This document shows, piece by piece, positions 18,280 through 26,471 of a DNA stretch of 64,000 nt (position 1 is the first letter of the stretch; the number at the start of each line of letters is the position of its first letter). Source of the stretch: GCA-003244245 sp052390115. GTDB lineage: Bacteria > Actinomycetota > Actinomycetes > Mycobacteriales > Pseudonocardiaceae. The stretch is from assembly GCA_052390115.1 (NCBI GenBank), contig JBQTHE010000031.1:82048-146047 (forward strand), written 5' to 3'. The notes under the pieces are model-generated. The model was not told the DNA's origin, searched no databases, and worked only from the letters and a program-made list of their open reading frames with translations. A program made the translations under genes and the position numbers.

Positions 18280-18399
18280 ATGCAGGAAACCGAGATCATT
18301 TTCGAGCCGGTCAGCGAGGTCGAGGCGCTGCCGGCGTTGAAGGAGCCGGGCACCAACGTTCTGGTGCACGGCACGTTCGAGTGGGCTGACACCCAGTAG
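18280..18399 (+). CDS. Candidate RiPP precursor peptide, 39 residues
   Basis: A small gene with a good Shine-Dalgarno (AAGGGAG, 7 bases before ATG). The peptide has an acidic leader-like first half beginning MQETEIIFEPVSEVEALPAL and a second half KEPGTNVLVHGTFEWADTQ. Six Glu lie in residues 1-22, as in many leaders that bind a winged-helix recognition domain. The C-terminal half has no Cys or Ser, only Thr25, Thr32 and Thr38, plus His30 and Asp37. It is the first gene before the ThiF-like and YcaO genes and is followed by a hairpin, the normal place for a precursor. I do not recognise the core in any known family. Confidence 0.72.
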   Translation: MQETEIIFEPVSEVEALPALKEPGTNVLVHGTFEWADTQ

Positions 18400-18407
18400 T
18401 ACCTGAC

Positions 18408-18449
18408 GGCTGTGCCGGTGTGCTCCTCAGCGGGCACATCGGCACAGCC
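18408..18449 (+). terminator. Hairpin between precursor and maturation genes
   Basis: GGCTGTGCCG (18408-18417) pairs perfectly with CGGCACAGCC (18440-18449); TGTGC and GCACA extend the stem past one mismatch, with a ten-base loop. No T-run follows. It starts 8 bases after the precursor stop and ends 23 bases before the next start. Such hairpins often act as partial terminators or RNA stabilisers so that precursor is made in excess over enzymes. Confidence 0.65.
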
Positions 18450-18472
18450 CGATCGTCACCCCGGGAGGATCA

Positions 18473-19291
18473 GTGGGAGTAAACCGGCGGCTGGCCGCGG
18501 GCCGCCACTTCTACCGCGCGGCGGACCGGACCTGGCGTCTCTACGGACCGGACGACGTGATCACCAAGGTGAGCGGCGATCCGGCCCTGCTCGCCGCGGC
18601 CCAGCCGGTGCTGCACGGCATCGACGGGCCGGTGGCCGAGGACCTGCCGGCGCCGATGGCTACCTTGCTCGATGCTTTTGACCGGCACGGGCTGCTCCGA
18701 GCCGAGAACGCCGGGCCGGCCGTCTCGCCCGCGGATCGCGGAGCCGTCTGCGTCGACGGTGTTGGTGCTGTTGCCGATCAGGTCGCCGGACTGCTGCGCG
18801 GGACAGTGCCGGTCGTGCGTCAGCACCTCACCGAGGACGCGGTGGCCGCCGCCGCGTTCGTGGTGAGCTGCGCGGGCTGGCTGACCGACACCCGGTGGCA
18901 GACGATCGACGAGTGGTGCACGCGGAACGCGACTCCCTGGCACATGTGCTATGCCGAGGGTGACCGGTTCTACGTCGGCCCGTGCGTCATCCCGGGCCGG
19001 ACCGCGACCTACGCCGACGTTCGCGGGCGGCGGCTGGCGGCCTCCACCGCCCCCGACGAACTCCTCGACTACTGGTCGTTCCTCGAATCCGACCAGCCCA
19101 AGCCTCCCGACGATGGCCCGGACGCCGGCCCGGCCAGCGTGCTGGCCGGGCTGATCGTCACCGACGTGCTCGCGCACCTCGCCGGGAACACATCACCCAG
19201 CGCGGGCCGACAGCTGGCGTTCCACCCGGACACGGCGCAGCTACGGGCGCACCCGGTGCTGGCACTGCCCGAGCTGGCAGGTGGGGCGTGA
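18473..19291 (+). CDS. ThiF-like TOMM leader-binding protein (cyclodehydratase partner)
   Basis: A 272-residue protein, GTG start with GGGAGG upstream. The first ~85 residues (AAGRHFYRAADRTWRLYGPD onward) look like a winged-helix RiPP recognition element. The rest resembles the E1/ThiF-like fold of TIGR03882-type cyclodehydratase partners: GAVCVDGVGAVADQVAGLL (degenerate nucleotide-site strand), FVVSCAGWLTDTRW and WHMCYAEGDRFYVGPCVIPG, whose last part is the family signature. The CxxC zinc pair of true E1 enzymes is not seen, as is usual in this group. It should bind the precursor leader and present it to the YcaO proteins. Confidence 0.75.
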   Translation: MGVNRRLAAGRHFYRAADRTWRLYGPDDVITKVSGDPALLAAAQPVLHGIDGPVAEDLPAPMATLLDAFDRHGLLRAENAGPAVSPADRGAVCVDGVGAVADQVAGLLRGTVPVVRQHLTEDAVAAAAFVVSCAGWLTDTRWQTIDEWCTRNATPWHMCYAEGDRFYVGPCVIPGRTATYADVRGRRLAASTAPDELLDYWSFLESDQPKPPDDGPDAGPASVLAGLIVTDVLAHLAGNTSPSAGRQLAFHPDTAQLRAHPVLALPELAGGA

Positions 19292-19307
19292 CCGGAGGGC
19301 ACGACGA

Positions 19308-20681
19308 ATGATCACAGACCAGCTGCCGCAGGTTGTCGACGAGCGGTTCGGTCTGGTCCGAGGCGTGGTGGCCCAGCCGCCCCGGGACTGGCTGCCCCGG
19401 TGCTTCGTCAGCCACGTGTGCCACGTCGCGGCCACGACATTCGCGTCGTGGCGGGCCGATCCGTTCACCCAGGGATCGAGCCTTGCTGACCCGGCCGCCT
19501 CCCGCGCCGCCGCCATCGGGGAGGCGATGGAGCGCTACGCCGGCAACGCGGTGCCCGCGCGCCTGCGGTACTGCTCTTGGCGCGAGCTCGTCGATACCGG
19601 GGCGAACGCACCCGACCCGCGTTCGTACGCGCTGTACTCGCCGCGGCAGTACGCTGCGCCAGGCTTCCCGTTCGCTCCCATGGAGCCGGATCTGCCCCTG
19701 TCGTGGGTGCCGGCGACGCGCCTGGCCGACGGCACCGGCTGCTGGGTGCCGGCAGCGTTGGCGTACGTGAACTTCTTCCGTGGTCCGCACGCGCACGAGA
19801 CGCCGACCGTGTCGCCCATGTACGCCGGTATCGCGGCAGGTTCGACCGCGGCCGCCGCGGAACTCGCCGCGCTGCTGGAGGTGATCGAACGCGACGCCAT
19901 GACGGTGTGGTGGTACAGCCGGGCGCCCGCCGATGGCGTCGACGTCTCTGCGGATCCGCTGCTCGCTACGCTGGTCTCCGATCCCACCACCCACCACCTG
20001 CGCTATGCGTTCCTGGCGCTGCCCGTAACCGTGCCGGTCGCCGTCCTGGGGTGCCTCGTCGAGGACATCGATCGAGGTCTGGTCGCCTTCGGCAGCGCCT
20101 GCCGTCCGGATCCCGCACGCGCCGCGGCCAAGGCCGCCGCCGAGGCGATCGGCCTGCTGACCCTGTCCGCGGAGCTGGCCGACCCGGCGAGTACGCTGTG
20201 GCGGTCCTTCGCATGGCGACCACTGGGCCGGCATGTCTATGCCCCGTTCCGGCCGGACCGCAGCTACCTCGACCACTTCGGGCCGGACTGGCGGACGATG
20301 ACCGACCTACCGGCCAACAGCCAGCTCTACCTCGACCCGCGGCTGCACGGCGGCCTGCTTGAACCGCTGCGCCACCCGACGCGGTCCCGGCCGCTGTCCG
20401 CTCTGCCTCGGCTCGGCGCGGACCCGCGCGGCCAACTGATCGCCGCGCTCACCGCGTCGGGGCACGAGGTGTACGCCGCCGACCTGACGACCTCGGACGT
20501 GCGGGCCGGCGGGTTCCACGTGACCCGGGTTCTCGTGCCGGGATACCTGGGCAACGCCCCGGCGGCGTTCCCGTTGCTCGGCGGGCGCAGGTTGTGGGAC
20601 GAGCCGGTCGCGCGGAGTTGGATCGGCGCCGCGCGCGACGAGCACGAGGTGGCCCACCACCCTCCGCCGCCCTACAGCTGA
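19308..20681 (+). CDS. YcaO cyclodehydratase-family protein (first copy)
   Basis: About 457 residues; ATG at 19308 with GGAGGG 8 bases upstream. YcaO proteins use ATP to activate peptide amide oxygens, giving azolines, thioamides or amidines. ATP and magnesium motifs visible: AAAIGEAMERYAGNAVPARL (about 66-85), LAALLEVIERDAMTVWW (about 188-204) and AAAKAAAEAIGLLTLSAEL. It ends in HHPPPPYS, the proline-rich tail typical of azoline-forming YcaO enzymes, where the C-terminus reaches into the active site. Follows the leader-binding protein by 16 bases and precedes a second, homologous YcaO gene. Confidence 0.88.
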   Translation: MITDQLPQVVDERFGLVRGVVAQPPRDWLPRCFVSHVCHVAATTFASWRADPFTQGSSLADPAASRAAAIGEAMERYAGNAVPARLRYCSWRELVDTGANAPDPRSYALYSPRQYAAPGFPFAPMEPDLPLSWVPATRLADGTGCWVPAALAYVNFFRGPHAHETPTVSPMYAGIAAGSTAAAAELAALLEVIERDAMTVWWYSRAPADGVDVSADPLLATLVSDPTTHHLRYAFLALPVTVPVAVLGCLVEDIDRGLVAFGSACRPDPARAAAKAAAEAIGLLTLSAELADPASTLWRSFAWRPLGRHVYAPFRPDRSYLDHFGPDWRTMTDLPANSQLYLDPRLHGGLLEPLRHPTRSRPLSALPRLGADPRGQLIAALTASGHEVYAADLTTSDVRAGGFHVTRVLVPGYLGNAPAAFPLLGGRRLWDEPVARSWIGAARDEHEVAHHPPPPYS

Positions 20682-20713
20682 GCACCCCCCTCCCCATCCC
20701 GGCCCTGAGAAAC

Positions 20714-22111
20714 GTGGTGACCATCGTGCCCGCTGCCGCCCCTTCCGCGCTGCTCGACCTGCCGACGGCAGCCCGGACCCTCGTCGACCCGCGCACCGGG
20801 ATCGTCCGCTGCTTGCACCGGACCGAGCTTCCTGACGACTTCCCGCCCAGCCTGGTTCAGTTCACCACCATGGTTTCCGACACCACCAGGTTCAGCAGGT
20901 GGGCGGCCGACACCGCGGGTGCCGGCACGGCGTTCTGTGACTGGTCAGGTGCCGCGGCGGCGGCGCTGGGTGAGTCGATCGAGCGCTACTGCTCCAACCT
21001 CGTTCCTGCCGATCTGCGCGCCGCCAGCTACGCGCAACTCCGCGCGGCCGGTGCGGAGGCCGTCGACCCGCTGCAGCTCGCGCTGTACTCCGACGGGCAG
21101 CACGCCACACCCGGGTTCCCCTTCGTCCGGTTCGACCGCGACCTCGTCGTGCGCTGGGCACCGGCCCGGCGCATCGCCACCGGGCGCCCGGCCTGGGTTC
21201 CCGCGTCGCTGGTCTGGATCACCTACTTCGAGGGGACGGTGTTCGCCGGTGAACCGCCGACCAACGCCCTCGTGCACGCCGGGATCGCCGCCGGAGCCGA
21301 CCAGGACGACGCCGAGTGGCGCGGGCTCAGCGAACTGGTCGAACGCGATGCGATGACGCTGGCCTGGACCGGCCGGGTGCCGCTGCACCGGATCGAGGTG
21401 CCCGAGCCGCTGCGGCCTCTGGTCGAGCGCTCCTGCGCGAACTTCCGGATCCGGTTTCTCTGGTTCCCGAGCGACTTCGGCATCCCGGTGGTCGGTGCCC
21501 TGCTCGAGGACCACGTCCGTGGCTACCGGTGTCTGGGCACGGCGTGCCGTGCCGATGTTGCGGACGCCCTGACGAAGGCGCTGGCCGAGTCCCTGCAGAT
21601 GCAGCTGATCGTCCGCCAGCTCGACGACCCGGACAGCGTCTTCATGCGGGTCGCCGCCTCCAGCACAAGCCCACTCAAACGCTGGCGCCCGGCCCGCGAC
21701 TACCGGCGGGCCTACCGGCAGGACTGGCGCGACCTGACCCACCACGCCTGCCACCTGCAGGTCCACCTCGACCCCGAGCTGATCCGCGACTTCGAACGGG
21801 AGCTCGGCGACTTACCCCCGATCAGCATCGAGGAGGTGCACGAGCGTGTCGTCCCGCTCACCGCGGCCGACCCCGCGGGCCGCCGCGACGAGCTGGTCGA
21901 CCGGCTGGAGCGCCGCGGCCACCCCGTGTACGCGGTGGATGTGACCACTCCGGACGTCCGGTCGACCAGCATCCGGGTTTCCCGTGTGACCGCGCCGGGC
22001 CTGTACTCCTACGCCGCCGCTGCGTTCCCCTGCCTCGGCGGGCGGCGCCTCGCCGAGGCCCTGCACCGTGCAGGCGAAGCCGCGCCACGAGTGTTCCCCT
22101 TCCCGCACTGA
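20714..22111 (+). CDS. YcaO cyclodehydratase-family protein (second copy)
   Basis: About 465 residues with GTG start at 20714 or 20717; SD is weak. Homologous to the preceding gene along its whole length: LGESIERYCSNLVPADLRAA and LSELVERDAMTLAWTGRVPL match the ATP-site helices of the first copy, and LYSDGQHATPGFPFVRFDRD matches LYSPRQYAAPGFPFAPMEPD. It ends in RVFPFPH, again Pro-rich but shorter. Two complete YcaO proteins in one operon suggest a heteromer, or two successive backbone changes (for example one azoline former and one acting elsewhere). Converges on the ABC importer genes, with only 27 bases between stops. Confidence 0.87.
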   Translation: MVTIVPAAAPSALLDLPTAARTLVDPRTGIVRCLHRTELPDDFPPSLVQFTTMVSDTTRFSRWAADTAGAGTAFCDWSGAAAAALGESIERYCSNLVPADLRAASYAQLRAAGAEAVDPLQLALYSDGQHATPGFPFVRFDRDLVVRWAPARRIATGRPAWVPASLVWITYFEGTVFAGEPPTNALVHAGIAAGADQDDAEWRGLSELVERDAMTLAWTGRVPLHRIEVPEPLRPLVERSCANFRIRFLWFPSDFGIPVVGALLEDHVRGYRCLGTACRADVADALTKALAESLQMQLIVRQLDDPDSVFMRVAASSTSPLKRWRPARDYRRAYRQDWRDLTHHACHLQVHLDPELIRDFERELGDLPPISIEEVHERVVPLTAADPAGRRDELVDRLERRGHPVYAVDVTTPDVRSTSIRVSRVTAPGLYSYAAAAFPCLGGRRLAEALHRAGEAAPRVFPFPH

Positions 22112-22138
22112 CGGGCCCGGACATCCGCGGCGCACTGG

Positions 22139-23125
22139 TCAGCCGTAGACCGCCTGCCCGATCTGCTCCACGACGTCGACCAGGGACACCCCGCCCGCGC
22201 CGAGCTGGTCCGAGCTGACCGCGACCACCTTCCCCGACGCCACGGCACTGTTGTTGGCCAGCAGCTCGGTCACTCGGGCGACCGCCTGCTCCGGGGAGTC
22301 CGGCTTGGCGTAGGCGACCACCACGTACCCCGCGTCGAGGGTGAGCACCTGTTCCGGGCTGATCTGCGCGAACGACGCCGCTACGCCCGCGAACTCGTTG
22401 GTCGCCGCTGCACCACCGAGCACGGCGTCGTAGGTGCCTCCGCTGAGCGCGTAAAGCTGACCGTCATAGACCTGCACGAACGCCACCGACACCGGTTCCC
22501 GGGAGCCGCGCAGGCCGGCGATCGCCTGCACCCGGTTGCGCAGCTGGGTGGCCAGCTCGGTGCCGCGGTCGGGGATCCCGAAGATGCTCCCGAGCTGCTC
22601 GACGTCGGTGTAGACCTCTTCGATCGAACGCTCGCTGCCGGCGTCGGCGCAGTTGCCCTGGAGGATGTAGGCGTTCGCGCCGGCGACCTGCAGGTCATCG
22701 ATGTTCGCCGTGCCCTCCTCACCGGTGGCCTGGTCCGCTGCGCCATAGAGGACCAGGTCGGGCTGGGCAGCCAGCAGCGACTCGCGCGGGGCGTTGTACT
22801 GCGGGGAGATCGCCTCGATGCCCGACACACCCTCGGGCAGCGGCGCGAAGTCGGCGGCCAGATACCCCTTCACCCGGTCGGTGACCCCGAGCGCCACCAA
22901 CGTCTCCAGCGTGGTCGGGTAGCCGACTACCACCCGCGACGGGGGCGAGTCGTAGGTGAAGTCGCGGCCGCAGTTCGACACTGTCAACGGGAAGTCCGCG
23001 GCGCCGGCCGCGGGCGGGGACGCGGGCGCAGCGCCGGTCCCGGTCTGACCACAGCCCGCCACGAATGCTACCGAGGCGAGCAGAACCGCTGCGGGCACAG
23101 TAGCCCGCAGGGGGAAGGGCGACAT
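22139..23125 (-). CDS. ABC transporter substrate-binding lipoprotein (FecB/BtuF type)
   Basis: About 328 residues. Of the paired starts, ATG 23125 has AAAGGG at proper distance. Signal peptide LRATVPAAVLLASVAFVAGC ends in the lipobox VAGC, so it is lipid-anchored outside the membrane. The mature part has the two-lobe fold of cobalamin/siderophore/metal-chelate binding proteins: NCGRDFTYDSPPSRVVVGYP, ESLLAAQPDLVLYGAADQ, YTDVEQLGSIFGIPDRG. Two Cys pairs candidates are NCGRD and QGNCADA. Last gene of the importer operon, overlapping the ATPase stop by one base. Ligand unknown; a metal complex of the local peptide is the attractive guess. Confidence 0.85.
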   Translation of the reverse strand: MSPFPLRATVPAAVLLASVAFVAGCGQTGTGAAPASPPAAGAADFPLTVSNCGRDFTYDSPPSRVVVGYPTTLETLVALGVTDRVKGYLAADFAPLPEGVSGIEAISPQYNAPRESLLAAQPDLVLYGAADQATGEEGTANIDDLQVAGANAYILQGNCADAGSERSIEEVYTDVEQLGSIFGIPDRGTELATQLRNRVQAIAGLRGSREPVSVAFVQVYDGQLYALSGGTYDAVLGGAAATNEFAGVAASFAQISPEQVLTLDAGYVVVAYAKPDSPEQAVARVTELLANNSAVASGKVVAVSSDQLGAGGVSLVDVVEQIGQAVYG

Positions 23126-23925
23126 CAGCATCCCTTTCTGAGTAGAGGAGAGGAGGTGGCAGCCGCTGACGCGAACGCCAGGAGGGGACGGCCGGTCAGG
23201 GGGTGCGACCCGCAGTGCACCGACACCCCGAAGACGTCACCGATCAGCGTGGCGGTGAGGACGTCGGCGGGCGGGCCGCTGGCGACCACTACGCCCTGCA
23301 CGAGGACGACGACGTGGTCACAGTTTCCGGCGGCCAGATTCAGGTCGTGCAGCGCCGTCACCACCGTCACCCCCAGCTCGCCGACCAGCTCCAGCAACTC
23401 CAGCTGCGCGGCGATGTCGAGGTGGTTGGTCGGCTCGTCGAGCACGAGCACTGCGGGCTGCTGGGCCAGCGCGCGGGCCACCAACACCTTCTGCCGTTCG
23501 CCACCGGACAGCGTGCTGAACGACCGGTGGGCCAGCTGCGCCACCCCCACGCGCTGCAGCACCGCAGTGACGATGTCGTCGTCTGCCGGCCCGCCGCGTT
23601 CGAACAGGCCCTTGTGCGGGACGCGGCCCATCGCCACCACCTCGGTGACGCTGAACTCGAAGTCCGCGCCGTGATCCTGGGTGACGACGGCGGTCCGACG
23701 CGCGGCCTGCCGGGCGGTCATCGACCACACGTCGTCCCCACCGACGCGGACCACCCCGGCCACCGGTCGCACCGCCCGGAACATCGTCCGCAGCAGCGTC
23801 GTCTTGCCCGACCCGTTCGGACCCAGCAGGCCGACCACCGAACCCGGCTCGGCGCGCAGCACCGCGTCCTCGACGACCAGGGCGCCTGCCAGCTCGACGC
23901 TGACACCCTCGGCGGCAACCCTCAC
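23125..23925 (-). CDS. ABC transporter ATP-binding protein (FecE/BtuD type)
   Basis: About 266 residues from GTG 23925, which overlaps the permease stop by 4 bases (GTGA) and is preferred to a longer reading to 23967. Walker A is LLGPNGSGKTTLLR, the signature is STLSGGERQKVLVARALAQQ and Walker B is AVLVLDEPTNHLDI, with the switch His in ALHDLNLA. The overall order matches the FecE/FhuC group that powers uptake of siderophores, cobalamin and heme. Middle gene of permease-ATPase-lipoprotein. Confidence 0.92.
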   Translation of the reverse strand: MRVAAEGVSVELAGALVVEDAVLRAEPGSVVGLLGPNGSGKTTLLRTMFRAVRPVAGVVRVGGDDVWSMTARQAARRTAVVTQDHGADFEFSVTEVVAMGRVPHKGLFERGGPADDDIVTAVLQRVGVAQLAHRSFSTLSGGERQKVLVARALAQQPAVLVLDEPTNHLDIAAQLELLELVGELGVTVVTALHDLNLAAGNCDHVVVLVQGVVVASGPPADVLTATLIGDVFGVSVHCGSHPLTGRPLLAFASAAATSSPLLRKGC

Positions 23926-25025
23926 GACCGGCTCCGACGGGTCCTGCCCTGGGTGCGCAGCAACCACAACAGGAACGGCGCGCCCACCGCGGCCGTCAAC
24001 ACCCCGATCGGAAGCTCAGCCGGGCGCACCACAACTCGCGCCAGCACGTCCACAACCACCAGGAACACCGCGCCCAGCACTGTGCTCGTCACCAGTACCC
24101 GCCGGTGATCCGCCCCGACCAGCAGCCGCGCGATGTGCGGGATCACCAGCCCGACGAACCCGATCCCACCCGCGACCGCCACCACCGTGCCGGTCAGCAC
24201 TGCCACGACCACCATCAGCTGCACCTGGAACCGCCCGACATCAATACCCAGCGATCCCGCGACGTCGGTACCCATCGACAGTGCGTTGAGCCGACTGCCT
24301 TGCAGCAGCAGCCAACCGGCCGTGACTACCAACGTCACGCCAGGGATGGCCAGGTCCGGCCAGTGCGCCCCCGCGACGCTGCCCAGCGTCCAGAACAACA
24401 CTCGCTGCACTTCGTTCGGCGAGGCGAGGACCTGCAAGAAGAAGGTCACCGACGTGAACAGGTAGCCGACCGCGACACCGGACAGCACCAGCCTGGTCGC
24501 CGGCCACTGCCCGCCCTGCCGGCTCAGCGCAAAGGTGATCACGAAAGCCGCCATCGCGCCCACAAACGCGGCAGCGCTCAACGACAGCCCCACCGCAGCC
24601 GTCAGACCGGCCACGATCACCAGGACGGCCCCCACCGACGCTCCGGGGACGATCCCGAGCAGGTATGGGTCACCGAGCGGGTTGCGCACCACCGCCTGGA
24701 TCACAGTCCCGGCGATCGACAGCCCCGCGCCGACGATCGCGCCCAGCAGCACCCGAGGTACGCGCAGGTCCCACACGATCTGGTCCTGCACGGGCGCCAC
24801 CGCACCGGCCGGAACCCCCACGTTGCCGGCGACTGATCGCCACACGACCCCGAGCGGAACGCTCACCGCCCCGACGGACACCGCGACCAGGACGACGGCA
24901 ACCCCTGCCCCGACCAGCGCAACCAACAGCACACCGAAACGACGTGGCCCGGCGAATGGCGCGAGGTGATCGGCCCGAGGGTTGCCGGGGGAGCTGGCTG
25001 GCAGGCGCTGCGCGGTGACACCCAC
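23922..25025 (-). CDS. FecCD-family ABC transporter permease
   Basis: About 367 residues. GTG 25025 has GGGAGAGG 8 bases before it and is preferred to GTG 25034, whose SD would touch the start. Roughly nine to ten membrane helices. Family marks: DLRVPRVLLGAIVGAGLSIA, VVRNPLGDPYLLGIVPGASV (the conserved NPLGDPYLLG loop) and GGIGFVGLVIPHIARLLVGA, which contacts the ATPase. One permease gene suggests a homodimer, as for BtuC. First gene of the operon, downstream of a Fur/Zur-like box. Confidence 0.92.
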   Translation of the reverse strand: MGVTAQRLPASSPGNPRADHLAPFAGPRRFGVLLVALVGAGVAVVLVAVSVGAVSVPLGVVWRSVAGNVGVPAGAVAPVQDQIVWDLRVPRVLLGAIVGAGLSIAGTVIQAVVRNPLGDPYLLGIVPGASVGAVLVIVAGLTAAVGLSLSAAAFVGAMAAFVITFALSRQGGQWPATRLVLSGVAVGYLFTSVTFFLQVLASPNEVQRVLFWTLGSVAGAHWPDLAIPGVTLVVTAGWLLLQGSRLNALSMGTDVAGSLGIDVGRFQVQLMVVVAVLTGTVVAVAGGIGFVGLVIPHIARLLVGADHRRVLVTSTVLGAVFLVVVDVLARVVVRPAELPIGVLTAAVGAPFLLWLLRTQGRTRRSRS

Positions 25026-25068
25026 AAGCTCCACCTCTCCCGCTCTCCGACCCTGTTGTCACCCGAAC

Positions 25069-25087
25069 GATAACAGCAATCATTATC
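25069..25087. promoter_or_regulatory. Fur-superfamily-like box upstream of the ABC importer
   Basis: On the minus strand the 19 bases GATAATGATTGCTGTTATC agree at 14 of 19 positions with the textbook Fur consensus of three hexamers, and the outer arms are inverted. It stands 44 bases before the permease start in an AT-rich patch. The 248-base gap 25026-25273 contains this site and no gene; aroC reads away to the right. A second related site lies at 18145-18157, so both halves of the RiPP/importer region may answer to one metalloregulator. Confidence 0.6.
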
Positions 25088-25273
25088 GATTGACACGTGT
25101 GGGTTAATCGATTGCGTTCTGCGACTCTGGTCACCCGGGTGATGTGGTCATGGCCCGACACCAGTGGGTGAGAGCCAAGTGCGCAGTCAGGCATCCGTGG
25201 TCGACGCCGGCGCAGCTCGCCGAGCGTGCAGCGCGGTGCCGGACAGCGCTGGGCGACGTGGGACGATGATGCT

Positions 25274-26452
25274 GTGCTGCGCTGGATCACCGCAGGGGAA
25301 TCTCATGGCCCGGCCTTGGTCGCTGTGCTGGAGGGCATGGTCGCGGGGGTCGAGGTGACCTCCAAGGACGTCCAAGCCGAGCTGGCTCGCCGGCGGCTCG
25401 GGTACGGGCGGGGGGCGCGGATGAAGTTCGAGGCCGACGAGGTGGACCTGCTGGGCGGCATCCGGCACGGCCGGACGCTGGGTGGCCCGGTGGCGATCCG
25501 GATCGGCAACACCGAGTGGCCCAAGTGGGAGACCGTGATGGCGGCCGACCCGGTGGACCCGGATCTGTTGGCCGCGCAGGCCCGCAACGCGCCGCTCACC
25601 CGGCCCCGGCCGGGCCACGCCGACCTGGCTGGGATGACCAAGTACGGCTTCGATGACGCCCGGCCGGTGCTGGAGCGGGCCAGCGCTCGCGAGACCGCCT
25701 CCCGGGTCGCCCTAGGTACGGTCGCCAAGGCGTTCCTGCGCCAGGCGCTGGGTGTCGAGGTGCTCTCCCATGTCGTGTCGCTGGGGGAGGTGGACGCCCC
25801 AGCGGGGTCACTGCCGGCGCCCGGTGACGTGGAACGGATCGACGCCAGCCCGGTGCGGGCGTACGCGGAGGACACCTCCGCCGCGATGATCGCCGAAGTG
25901 GACGCCGCCAAGCGCGACGGTGACACCCTCGGTGGCGTGGTCGAGGTGGTGGTGCACGGGCTGCCGGTGGGTCTGGGTTCCTTCGTGCACGCCGACCGGC
26001 GGCTGGATGCCCGGCTGGCCGGTGCGCTGATGGGTATTCAGGCCATGAAGGGTGTCGAGGTGGGGGACGGGTTCGCCACCGCGCGCCGCCGGGGCAGCGC
26101 GGCACACGACGAGATGGCGCCCGGGCCCGACGGTGTGGTGCGCTCCACCAACCGGGCGGGCGGTCTGGAAGGTGGCATGACCAACGGCGAGGTGCTGCGG
26201 GTCCGGGTGGCGATGAAGCCCATCTCGACCGTGCCCAAGGCGCTGGCTACGGTCGACGTCGCGACCGGAGAGGCGGCTGTGGCGATCAACCAGCGCTCCG
26301 ACGTGTGTGCGGTGCCCGCGGCGGGCGTGGTCGCCGAGGCGATGGTCGCGCTCGTGCTCGCCGACGCCGCCCTGGAGAAGTTCGGCGGCGACGCCCTACC
26401 CGAAACCATCCGCAACGCCCACGCCTACCTCGCCACCTCCCGCCACCACTGA
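25274..26452 (+). CDS. aroC: Chorismate synthase
   Basis: About 392 residues. GTG 25274 gives VLRWITAGESHGPALVAVLE, exactly the family N-terminus; longer readings only add unrelated residues. Converts 5-enolpyruvylshikimate-3-phosphate to chorismate with reduced FMN. Conserved blocks: GRGARMKFEADEVDLLGGIR, RPGHADLAGMTKYGFDDARP, RASARETASRVALGTVAKAF, and the flavin-site RRRGSAAHDEM followed by NRAGGLEGGMTNGEVLRVRV. First gene of the aroC-aroK-aroB-aroQ set. Confidence 0.97.
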   Translation: MLRWITAGESHGPALVAVLEGMVAGVEVTSKDVQAELARRRLGYGRGARMKFEADEVDLLGGIRHGRTLGGPVAIRIGNTEWPKWETVMAADPVDPDLLAAQARNAPLTRPRPGHADLAGMTKYGFDDARPVLERASARETASRVALGTVAKAFLRQALGVEVLSHVVSLGEVDAPAGSLPAPGDVERIDASPVRAYAEDTSAAMIAEVDAAKRDGDTLGGVVEVVVHGLPVGLGSFVHADRRLDARLAGALMGIQAMKGVEVGDGFATARRRGSAAHDEMAPGPDGVVRSTNRAGGLEGGMTNGEVLRVRVAMKPISTVPKALATVDVATGEAAVAINQRSDVCAVPAAGVVAEAMVALVLADAALEKFGGDALPETIRNAHAYLATSRHH

Positions 26453-26471
26453 CCCGCAACAGCGCTGCGCC

